A model generated the notes under the pieces. It saw only the letters and a list, made by a program, of their open reading frames with translations, did no database searches and was not told where the DNA came from. Source: an uncultured Sphingomonadales bacterium (GTDB taxonomy: Bacteria; Pseudomonadota; Alphaproteobacteria; Sphingomonadales; Sphingomonadaceae). From it: a stretch of 14,565 bases of DNA. This document shows, in pieces, positions 7,501 to 13,654 of the stretch; positions within the stretch are counted from its first letter, which is position 1; every line of letters starts with the position of its first letter. The position numbers and the translations under genes are program-made. Location: positions 1 to 14,565 of the forward strand of contig CAIWFP010000259.1 of assembly GCA_903911985.1 (NCBI GenBank). The letters run 5' to 3'.

Positions 7501-8012
7501 TGGAAATTTCCCACGCGCTGGAGCCGTGGAACGTGCTGGGCGAGACCGGCGCGATCGGCGGCACGGTGCGTTATGTCGACAGCTCCACCGAGCGGCTGCA
7601 GGTGCGCGCCACCGGCCTCACCCCCGGGCGCCATGTCATCGCCTGCAACGGGCGCCGCGTGCCGATGACGGCGACGGGCGTGCCGGGAGAGGGCGTGGGC
7701 GGCGTGCGCTACAAGGCATGGGCCACGGCCAATTGCCTGCACCCCACCATGCCGGCCCATGCGCCGCTGACCTTCGACATTCTCGACACATGGAACGGGC
7801 GATCTTTGGGTGGCTGCGTCTATCATGTGGCGCATCCGGGCGGGAGGTCGTATGATGACGTTCCGGTCAACAGCTATGAGGCCGAGGCGCGTCGCAAGGC
7901 GCGGTTCCTAAATCATGGCCACACGCCGGGCACCGTCGCCATTCCGCCCGAAGAACTGCCTGGAGAATTCCCCATGACGCTCGATCTGCGGCGGCCTGCG
8001 CGCACGGGATGA
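4560..8012 (+). CDS. Transglutaminase-DUF2126 fusion protein
   Basis: This 1150-residue protein starts with a bacterial transglutaminase N-terminal domain (about 3-85), followed by a papain-fold transglutaminase core (about 145-260) with C183 in GTGSCRDSAW, H232 in LHAWTEVYL and D248 in GLDPTSG. The rest (about 290-1150) is the DUF2126 region (COG4196), marked by TTGGEPTF (331-338), GTGGGNHLVLGG (757-768), HRTEICIDKL (861-870) and LVEFRGFEMP (882-891). A polar, poorly conserved linker lies near 600-640. The length is normal for this fusion family. The chemistry of DUF2126 is not established to my knowledge; the conserved His/Glu/Arg motifs suggest an enzyme. No signal peptide is seen. The ATG at 4560 is chosen because the protein begins with the family's usual LHHLTRYRYNRPIRLGPQ; the ribosome-binding site is weak. 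The stop overlaps the next gene by ATGA. Confidence 0.95.
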   Translation: MIKAGLHHLTRYRYNRPIRLGPQVVRLRPAPHSRTLVPNYSLKISPPEHFLNWQQDPHGNWQARIVFPDPVDHFTVEVDLLAELAVINPFDFFVDPYAEEVPFTYDASLTEDLSAYFGAEENTGSLGPLFDALVAQFAGWTGRTIDFLVALNSALVARIGYVIRMEHGVQGPEETLSLGTGSCRDSAWLQIQVLRKLGYAARFVSGYLIQMKADIEALDGPKGPEADFTDLHAWTEVYLPGAGWVGLDPTSGLFAGEGHIPLAATPHYRTAAPISGAAEPAEVDFHFEMSVSRIAEAVRITKPFTDARWEALLELGRKVDADLVRQDVRLTTGGEPTFIADCDFDAAEWNADAVGPTKAGYADRLIRKLRTAFAPTALLHHGQGKWYPGESLPRWGYSLYWRADGVPVWRDASLIAGEPINAEPDPARVKQVQDAALPFIELLADSVELTHEFIHPVYEDAVAWIVKEGELPENTSPDDPKIDNPEERARIMRTFQRGLSKPVGYVLPIQRDSTPGQYSAKQPAKNRPTQNWNAAPNKASRWKSEKWKVRRGALFAVPGDSALGYRLPLGSLPYVPPSDYPYIHPRDTAEPREPLADYRVQGAAPASAAPEAHEERAQIEQRRDTASGGEDNRQDRQEQVIIEGVVRTAITIEPRGDHLSVFIPPVEALEDYLELIARIEGVAERLKMPVRIEGYPPPPDPRLKVMKITPDPGVIEVNVQPAASWDEAVFITETLYAAARECGLTADKFMVDGRSIGTGGGNHLVLGGPSLVDSPFIRRADLLKSFVLYWQRHPSLSYLFSGMFIGPTSQAPRIDEARHDSIYELEIALSQVPGKDDGEPRPWLMDRLFRNLLVDVTGNTHRTEICIDKLFSPDGPTGRLGLVEFRGFEMPPEPKMSLAQQLLLRALTAWFWREPQSGGLVRWGTTLHDRFLLPHPVWADFTSVLDDLRGAGYDFDPNWFEAQRQFRFPVHGEVEGGGVTLEISHALEPWNVLGETGAIGGTVRYVDSSTERLQVRATGLTPGRHVIACNGRRVPMTATGVPGEGVGGVRYKAWATANCLHPTMPAHAPLTFDILDTWNGRSLGGCVYHVAHPGGRSYDDVPVNSYEAEARRKARFLNHGHTPGTVAIPPEELPGEFPMTLDLRRPARTG

Positions 8013-10528
8013 TCGTTGACCAGATGATCGGTGGAAACGAACCTGCCGGGGCGCGCGACGCGCAAGCGAGCGCCGGTGATGTGCTCGGCCGCTATGCCCC
8101 CGCATCCCCGCGCGGCGACCTGTTTGCCGATGCGAAGGGCGGTGTGGCGGATAAGTGGGCGCAGGTTGCCGCACGCCTGCTGGACCTGTCGCACGGGGTA
8201 CACGGCACCATTCAGGAGCAGGTCGCCCGAGAGATTCAGGAATTGGGCCTCACCTTCCGCCTCATTGGCGACGAGGATGAGCGCGAATGGCCGCTTAGCC
8301 CCATGCCGTTGCTCATCGGCACCGAGGAATGGGGGCGGGTCGCCGAGGGGCTGATCCAGCGGGCGGATCTGCTGGAGGTGTTGCTGGCCGATATCTATGG
8401 CCCGCAAACACTGGTGGCGGAAGGGCATCTGCCCGCCGCCGTGGTTGCCGGAAGCTCCCATTTCGCGCCCAAGATGATGGGCGTGTCGCCCAATGGCGGG
8501 CATTACCTGCATGTCTATGCCGCCGATCTGGCGCGCGGGCCCGATGGGCAATGGCGCGTGCTGGCCGATCGCACCCGCCTGGCCACCGGCATCGGCTATG
8601 CGCTGGAAAACCGGCTGGCCCTGTCGCGCAGCACCGGCTCGCTGCTGTCGGAAATCAACACCCGCCGCCATGCCCGGTTCTATGGCGACCTGCGGCGCGG
8701 CATCGCGGCCGATTGCCACCGCGACGAACCGCGCATCGCCCTGCTGACCGCCGGGCCCTATAACCAGAGCTATCCGGAACAGGCGCATCTCGCGCGCTAT
8801 CTCGGCCTGCCGCTGGTCGAGGGGCGCGATCTGACGGTGATCGACGAGCGCCTGTTCGTGCGCACCATCGCCGGGCCAAAGCGCATCGACGCCCTGTGGC
8901 GCTGGATCGGCACCCATCATATCGACCCGCTGGCCTTCGATTCGCACTCGCAGATCGGCATTCCCGACCTGTTTCAGGCCTGGTCGCAGGGCGGGCTGGT
9001 GGTGGCCAACTGGCCGGGCGTGGGCGTGGTGGAATCGCGCGCCTTTTCCGCCTTCATCCCCCGGCTGGCCAGCAAGCTGCTGGGCGAGACGCTGAAGCTG
9101 CCCAATGTCGCCACCTGGTGGTGCGGGCAGGAGGCCGAGGCCGGCATCGTCGGCAGCCGTTTCGACGAACTGGTCATCAGCTCGGCCTTTGGCGGGCCGG
9201 TCGAGGGGCTGGAGGGCGGGCGAACCCATGCCGGGGCCCAGTTCACCGCCGGGCAGAAGGCGGCGCTGCGGGCCGCGATGCTTTTGCGGCCCATCGATTA
9301 CTGCGGGCAGGAGATCGTCAACCTCTCGACCACCCCGGTGCTGGTCGATGGGCAGTTCGTGCCCCGCCCCTTCACCCTGCGCGTCTTTGTCGCCCGCGAT
9401 GGCGAGGGCAACTGGCAGGTGATGCCCGGTGGCTTTGCCCGCCTGTCCTCCTCGGGAGATTTGCGCACCTCGCTGATGGGCAAGGGCGACCTGTCCGCCG
9501 ATGTCTGCGTGGTGGACGAAATTCCGGTGAGCCAGGAAAGCCGCCTCGGCGCGGGCGTCTCCCCCGCCATACGCCGCATTGGCGGCATCCTGTCCAGTCA
9601 GGCCGCCGACAATCTCTTCTGGTTCAGCCGGTATGGCGAGCGGGCGGAAATGACCCTGCGGCTGATCCGCTGCCTGCTGGGCAGCCCGATAGACATGGAT
9701 GGCGGCGCGGGGCGCGGCCCGACCACCATCGCCCGGCTGGTGGATGTGCTGGTGCAATGGGGGGCGATTGGCGCCAAACAGGCCAAATTGCCGCTGGTGC
9801 GGATCTGCGGCGCGGCGCTGGGCGAGGCGCGCCTGCCGGGCGGGGTTTCCACCCTGACCACCCGCACCCGCGAGATTGGCCGGGGCCTGCGCGATCGCAT
9901 GTCGACCGATTTCTGGCGTGTGGCCAACCGGCCCGTGCCCGGCTTCGCGCCGGACCATAGCGAATCGCTGCTCAACACCTCGAACATGCTGATCGAGCGG
10001 TGGAACACGCTGGCGGGGCTCTCCGCCGAGAACATGGTGCGCAGCCCCGCGTGGCGTTTTCTCGATATCGGCCGCAGGCTGGAGCGGGCGCTGAACACCT
10101 GTCGCCTGGCGCGCCAGTTCGCGGGCGAAAGCGCGGAAGTCGATGATCTGAGCGCCCTGCTCGACCTGTGCGACAGCCAGATCGTCTTCCGCAGCCGCTA
10201 CCTCACCGGGCCGATGCGGGTGCCGGTGGTGGATCTGGTGCTGCTCGATCCCCACAACCCGCGTTCGCTGCTGTTCCAGATGGAGCAGATCGCCGAACAC
10301 CTTGCCGGCCTGCCCACTCTGGCGGAAGACGGTGTGCCCGAGCGGCCCTTGCGCGAAACGCGGGCGATGCTGGCCGAACTGCAAGGTCTGGAGGCCGCAA
10401 AGGTCACAGAGAAGGTCCTGCAAGGGCTTGAAGCCCGCCTGCTGGGCCTGTCGGACGCCCTGTCGCAACGCTATTTCCTGCCCGTGGAACGGCCCGACCG
10501 GACATCGCAGGGCAGCCTGCTGGGATGA
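8009..10528 (+). CDS. Circularly permuted ATP-grasp / alpha-E domain fusion protein
   Basis: The 839-residue protein joins two families that are often separate genes. Residues about 80-510 form a circularly permuted ATP-grasp domain (DUF404/DUF407, COG2308; glutathionylspermidine-synthase-like), with GVSPNGGHYLHVYAADLARG (158-177), ADRTRLATGIGYALENR (186-202) and RPFTLRVFVAR (453-463). Residues about 520-825 form an alpha-E domain (DUF403, COG2307), recognised by ADNLFWFSRYGERAE (533-547) and WRFLDIGRRLERA (682-694). ATP-grasp enzymes join a carboxylate to an amine through an acyl-phosphate, so a peptide or amide ligase role is the family expectation; the substrate is unknown. It overlaps both neighbours by ATGA, which implies translational coupling and roughly matched amounts of the three proteins. 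Confidence 0.94.
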   Translation: MIVDQMIGGNEPAGARDAQASAGDVLGRYAPASPRGDLFADAKGGVADKWAQVAARLLDLSHGVHGTIQEQVAREIQELGLTFRLIGDEDEREWPLSPMPLLIGTEEWGRVAEGLIQRADLLEVLLADIYGPQTLVAEGHLPAAVVAGSSHFAPKMMGVSPNGGHYLHVYAADLARGPDGQWRVLADRTRLATGIGYALENRLALSRSTGSLLSEINTRRHARFYGDLRRGIAADCHRDEPRIALLTAGPYNQSYPEQAHLARYLGLPLVEGRDLTVIDERLFVRTIAGPKRIDALWRWIGTHHIDPLAFDSHSQIGIPDLFQAWSQGGLVVANWPGVGVVESRAFSAFIPRLASKLLGETLKLPNVATWWCGQEAEAGIVGSRFDELVISSAFGGPVEGLEGGRTHAGAQFTAGQKAALRAAMLLRPIDYCGQEIVNLSTTPVLVDGQFVPRPFTLRVFVARDGEGNWQVMPGGFARLSSSGDLRTSLMGKGDLSADVCVVDEIPVSQESRLGAGVSPAIRRIGGILSSQAADNLFWFSRYGERAEMTLRLIRCLLGSPIDMDGGAGRGPTTIARLVDVLVQWGAIGAKQAKLPLVRICGAALGEARLPGGVSTLTTRTREIGRGLRDRMSTDFWRVANRPVPGFAPDHSESLLNTSNMLIERWNTLAGLSAENMVRSPAWRFLDIGRRLERALNTCRLARQFAGESAEVDDLSALLDLCDSQIVFRSRYLTGPMRVPVVDLVLLDPHNPRSLLFQMEQIAEHLAGLPTLAEDGVPERPLRETRAMLAELQGLEAAKVTEKVLQGLEARLLGLSDALSQRYFLPVERPDRTSQGSLLG

Positions 10529-11421
10529 TCTTTCGCGTCAGCCACATCACCGACATCCGCTATGCCTCGGCGGTTCGTCTGGCCCGGTTCAACGTCCGGC
10601 TGGAGCCGGTGGCGTGGCCGGGGCAAAGCCTGTTCGACTATCGGCTGGAGGTTTCGCCCCGGCCCCACTCCATCGCGCGTTCGGCCGGGCCCTATGTGGT
10701 GAACACGCGGCGGTTGCTGCTGAACGAACCCCTCGCCGCGCTGCGCATCGCAAGCTCATTCTCGATCGAGGTTCTGCCCAGGCCCGTGGATCTGGCCGGC
10801 CCCTGCCCCTCGGTGGCCGAAATCCGCCGCGCGGCCGCCGCCAGCCGCGATCTGACCAGCTTTGGGCCATCGCATTATCTGTTCAATTCGCAAATCGTGC
10901 GGACAAATTCACAGATTGGCCAATGGGCGCGGGGCTGGCTGGCGCCGGAATGCGGCATTTTGCCGGCGGGTCAGGCCCTTTGTCACGCCATCTACACCCA
11001 GTTCGCCTATGACAGCGACGCCACCAAGACCGATACCCCGCCGATAGAGGCTTTTGCCAAGCGGCGGGGGGTGTGTCAGGATTTCGCCCATATCATGATC
11101 ACGGCCCTGCGCGCCCATGGCATTCCCGCTGCCTATGTCAGCGGCTATTTGCGCACCATTCCGCCGCCGGGGCGGCCACGGCTGGTGGGCTGCGACGCCA
11201 TGCACGCCTGGGTGGCCATCTGGTGCGGCGAGGCGCTGGGCTGGATCGGCTTCGACCCAACCAATGACGCAATCGTGCGGGGCGATCACATCGTCGTCGC
11301 CATGGGCCGCGACTATGCCGATGTCGCGCCGGTGGATGGCGTGTTTCACGGCAACGAAGGCCAGCACCTGCGGGTTGCCGTGGACGTGCTGCCGGTGGAA
11401 ACGCTGGTTCCCGTCGGCTAG
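10525..11421 (+). CDS. Transglutaminase-like protein, third gene of the operon
   Basis: The 298-residue protein has an N-terminal beta domain (about 1-90) of the bacterial transglutaminase type and a papain-fold core (about 150-270). The triad is C184 in RRGVCQDFAH, H227 in AMHAWVAIW and D244 in GFDPTND; the later VAMGRDYADVAPVDG (258-272) is also typical of this subgroup. No signal peptide or membrane segment is seen. It starts inside the stop of the ATP-grasp/alpha-E gene (ATGA). Its position suggests that it acts on the same substrate as the ligase, either trimming or removing an amide bond or transferring it. The direction of the reaction cannot be read from the sequence. The TAG stop at 11419-11421 touches the palindromic repeat element. 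Confidence 0.94.
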   Translation: MIFRVSHITDIRYASAVRLARFNVRLEPVAWPGQSLFDYRLEVSPRPHSIARSAGPYVVNTRRLLLNEPLAALRIASSFSIEVLPRPVDLAGPCPSVAEIRRAAAASRDLTSFGPSHYLFNSQIVRTNSQIGQWARGWLAPECGILPAGQALCHAIYTQFAYDSDATKTDTPPIEAFAKRRGVCQDFAHIMITALRAHGIPAAYVSGYLRTIPPPGRPRLVGCDAMHAWVAIWCGEALGWIGFDPTNDAIVRGDHIVVAMGRDYADVAPVDGVFHGNEGQHLRVAVDVLPVETLVPVG

Positions 11422-11522
11422 AGCGCATTCCGATCTGATTGAATCAGATCGAGCACTCCAAGTTATTGGTTAGTCGCATTTCCGCAAGGCATCAGGCGAT
11501 TCCACCTAATTAGAAAATGCTC
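11421..11522. repeat. Intergenic palindromic repeat element (about 102 bp)
   Basis: A perfect hairpin lies at 11431-11451, with ten-base arms cgatctgatt and aatcagatcg around a single g. It is bracketed by gagcgcatt at 11421-11429 and aatgctc at 11516-11522, which are near-complementary ends. The interior includes ggcgattccacctaattag. Elements with a GATCTGATT/AATCAGATC core and GAGC...GCTC ends are, from memory, a common dispersed intergenic type in sphingomonads and some rhizobia. The left end shares the last base of the preceding TAG stop. The hairpin could also act as a transcript 3' end, though no T-run follows it. Confidence 0.6.
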
Positions 11523-11580
11523 CAACACCCCGTTTTGTCAGCCGAGCCGCCACCCGCGACGGAGTGGCGGAAGCCCGGTG

Positions 11581-11715
11581 TTACACCTTGGCCTTGGGCT
11601 TGCGCATCAGCGCGTTGACGGGTGACGCATCGGCAAGGCCCACGGTGGCCGCCTTGGTCTTGACCGCCTTGGGCTTGCGAATTTCGCGGCTGCTGCGTTT
11701 TTGGGCTTTGGCCAT
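11581..11715 (-). CDS. Small Lys/Arg-rich protein, 44 residues, unknown function
   Basis: The frame starts at ATG 11715, after CAGGA nine bases upstream, and ends at TAA 11581-11583. The product begins MAKAQKRSSREIRKPKAVKT and ends MRKPKAKV; more than a quarter of its residues are Lys or Arg. The opening K-Q-K-R-S-[SN]-R-E-x-[RK]-K-P-K resembles short uncharacterised basic proteins that I recall from many alphaproteobacteria, where the start is conserved and the rest varies. No membrane segment is seen. It lies alone on the minus strand between the transglutaminase operon and the luciferase-like gene. Binding to nucleic acid or ribosomes is possible from its charge, but nothing in the sequence proves it. 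Confidence 0.72.
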   Translation of the reverse strand: MAKAQKRSSREIRKPKAVKTKAATVGLADASPVNALMRKPKAKV

Positions 11716-11996
11716 GGTGTTTTGATCCTGAATTGGGGCCGCTGAGGGCCCGTTGGCCAGCCGGGCGGGTTTTCGCGCCCGGGCGGCAAGTGATATTGGC
11801 GGCGGTTTTGCTAAAGGCCTCGCGGCGGGGTGTCGCTGAGGCCTCGCTCAAGCGGGGGCGCAAAATCTCCCTCAGCCACCGGCGGCTTGCGCCACAACCC
11901 GGTGATGCCCACCATATAACATGGATCAGGACTAACCGCCTAATGCCAACGCGTCACGCCTTGCGTCCATGCGGCACCTGCCCCAGTATACCGTCC
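11716..11996. other. Intergenic region between two divergent genes
   Basis: This stretch must hold the promoters of the 44-residue gene (minus) and the luciferase-like gene (plus). A TATAAC box at 11915-11920 could be a -10 element for the plus direction, but no good -35 is spaced correctly. A nine-base direct repeat, aggcctcgc, occurs at 11815-11823 and 11839-11847. Open frames across it are shadows without family character. Confidence 0.35.
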
Positions 11997-13034
11997 ATGA
12001 CCACCAAACCCGCAACCCTTTCCATGCTCGATCTCGTGCCCGTAATCGATGGCGGCTCCATCAGTCAGTCACTGGCCAATGCGGCAGATATCGCCGCCCA
12101 TGCGCAGGAGCTGGGCTATTCCCGCTATTGGGTGGCCGAGCATCACGGCATGGCGGGCATTGGCGGGGCGGCAACCTCGGTGGTGCTGGCCCATGTCGGC
12201 GCGCATACGCAAAGCATCCGCATCGGCTCGGGCGGCATCATGCTGCCCAACCACGCCGCGCTGCAGATTGCCGAGCAATTCGGCACGCTCGATGCACTCT
12301 ATCCCGGGCGGATCGATCTTGGCCTCGGCCGGGCGCCGGGTTCGGACGGGCGGGTGGCGATGGCGCTGCGTGCCAATGGCGGCGGCGATCCGGATGGTTT
12401 CCCGCGTCAGGTGCTGGAACTGCAGGCCTTCTTCGCGGGCGATGAGCGAATGGGCTTCACCGCCGTGCCGGGGGCGGGCGCCGCGCCTGAGATCTGGATT
12501 CTGGGCTCCAGCACCTATGGCGCACAGCTCGCCGCGGCGCTTGGCCTGCCCTATGGCTTTGCCTCGCATTTCGCCCCGGCCATGCTGGACGAGGCGCTGG
12601 CCATCTACCGGCGGCAGTTCCGGCCCTCGGCACTGCTGGAAGCCCCCCGGGTCATGGTGGGCTTCAACGCCTTTGCCGCCGATACGGTGGAGGAAGCGCG
12701 GCTTCTCGCCACCTCCATGCAGCAAAGCTTCGTGGCGCTGCGCCGGGGAGGCGCCGGGGGTCGGCTGCAACCACCGCAGGCGGGCTATTACGAAAGCCTG
12801 CCGGACAGGCATCGCGCCATGCTCGACCAGATGCTGGCCTGCACCGCCATCGGCACGGTGCGGGACGTGGCCGACAAGCTGGCTGCCCTGCTCCGCCGCA
12901 CGCAGGCCGACGAGGTGATCGTGGGCGGGCAAATCTTCGACCATGCCGCGCGCCGCCACAGCTTCGCGCTTACCGCCGAGGCGATGCGGATGGCCAACGA
13001 GAAAATGAAATCGGCAGCCCCGGCCAGCGTATGA
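11997..13034 (+). CDS. LLM-class (luciferase-like) flavin-dependent oxidoreductase
   Basis: The 345-residue product is a single-domain bacterial luciferase-like monooxygenase of the MsnO8/YhbW type, using reduced flavin and oxygen on an unknown substrate. Typical segments are LDLVPV (11-16), RYWVAEHHG (43-51), IRIGSGGIMLPNHA (75-88), RIDLGLGRAPGSD (105-117), EIWILGSS (165-172) and GLPYGFASHFAP (183-194). Length fits the family. The ATG at 11997 is chosen because recognisable family sequence begins shortly after it, at LSMLDLVPV; the frame extends upstream without family character. A slightly later start at 12024 is possible. The ribosome-binding site is weak. The stop overlaps the DUF123 gene by ATGA, so the two are probably translated together. 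Confidence 0.93.
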   Translation: MTTKPATLSMLDLVPVIDGGSISQSLANAADIAAHAQELGYSRYWVAEHHGMAGIGGAATSVVLAHVGAHTQSIRIGSGGIMLPNHAALQIAEQFGTLDALYPGRIDLGLGRAPGSDGRVAMALRANGGGDPDGFPRQVLELQAFFAGDERMGFTAVPGAGAAPEIWILGSSTYGAQLAAALGLPYGFASHFAPAMLDEALAIYRRQFRPSALLEAPRVMVGFNAFAADTVEEARLLATSMQQSFVALRRGGAGGRLQPPQAGYYESLPDRHRAMLDQMLACTAIGTVRDVADKLAALLRRTQADEVIVGGQIFDHAARRHSFALTAEAMRMANEKMKSAAPASV

Positions 13035-13543
13035 ACGAGCGCGGCACGGCCGCGCCCGAGAGCGAGTTGCTGATCCGACTGGCAGGGCTGCTGCCCGGCG
13101 CACAGCTGGCAACGCCCGCCACCATTGCCGCGACATCGCCCGCAAAGGGAGCCTATGTGCTGCTGGCCCATCTGGCCGCCCCGAGGGAGCTGCTTATCCG
13201 GGGGCACATCTGGCCGGTGGCGGCGGGCTGGCACCTCTATGCGGGCAGCGCGCGGGGGCCGGGCGGCATGCGCGCGAGGCTGGCCCGCCACTTTCGCCGC
13301 GACAAGGCGCCCCACTGGCATATCGATCGCCTGACGATCGCTGCCGACGCGTTGCTGGCGCTGGCGATCGAGGGCGGGGCGGAATGCGATATCGTCGCCC
13401 GGCTGGCAGGTTCCCAAGACTTCGCCAATATCCTGCCCGGCTTTGGCAGCAGCGATTGCCGCGCCTGCACCTCGCATTTGCTCGTGCCGCTGGGGATCTT
13501 GGCAGGGCGCCCGGTCATTCAGCCCGGCTCTCAAACACCCTAG
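13031..13543 (+). CDS. DUF123 GIY-YIG-type (Uri superfamily) protein
   Basis: The 170-residue product belongs to DUF123 (COG1833), a GIY-YIG nuclease-like family that also occurs fused to endonuclease III in some organisms. Visible motifs are GAYVLL (40-45, the GIY position), WHLYAGSARG (67-76, the YIG position), GMRARLARH (79-87), HWHIDRLT (95-102) and GFGSSDCRACTSHL (137-150) near the C-terminus. The first 30 residues are not conserved in the family as I know it. Nuclease activity is inferred from fold; a biological role is not established. It begins inside the stop of the luciferase-like gene (ATGA), the only clue to its regulation. The pairing of a flavin monooxygenase with this family has no obvious common pathway. 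Confidence 0.9.
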   Translation: MNERGTAAPESELLIRLAGLLPGAQLATPATIAATSPAKGAYVLLAHLAAPRELLIRGHIWPVAAGWHLYAGSARGPGGMRARLARHFRRDKAPHWHIDRLTIAADALLALAIEGGAECDIVARLAGSQDFANILPGFGSSDCRACTSHLLVPLGILAGRPVIQPGSQTP

Positions 13544-13600
13544 GGTCGAAACCCGAACCCTCTCCCACAGCACCGCGCGGCCCGGCCCTGCCCCACCACG

Positions 13601-13628
13601 TGATCCATTGGCGCCACACGGGCGTATC
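13601..13628 (+). promoter_or_regulatory. Candidate ECF-sigma promoter (RpoE/ChrR type)
   Basis: TGATCC at 13601-13606 and CGTATC at 13623-13628 are separated by 16 bases. Transcription would begin near 13635, leaving a 20-base leader that holds the strong GGAGA ribosome-binding site at 13645-13649. TGATCC is the -35 element known for the alphaproteobacterial RpoE/ChrR (ECF11) singlet-oxygen regulon. The downstream DUF2177 and DUF1295 families are ones I associate with genomic neighbourhoods of ChrR and fatty-acid cyclopropanation genes. Motif, spacing and context agree, but the call rests on one site. Confidence 0.5.
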
Positions 13629-13654
13629 AAGGGGGCCAGCGAATGGAGAAATCA

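Noticed and set aside
6177..7835. 552-codon minus-strand frame inside the DUF2126 gene
   Set aside because: Antisense shadow with no family resemblance.
7913..10468. 851-codon minus-strand frame opposite the ATP-grasp/alpha-E gene
   Set aside because: Very long but rich in Gln/His/Arg/Gly in the pattern of antisense translation; the plus strand matches known families throughout.
12069..13145. 358-codon minus-strand frame opposite the luciferase-like gene
   Set aside because: Antisense shadow; the plus strand matches the LLM family end to end.
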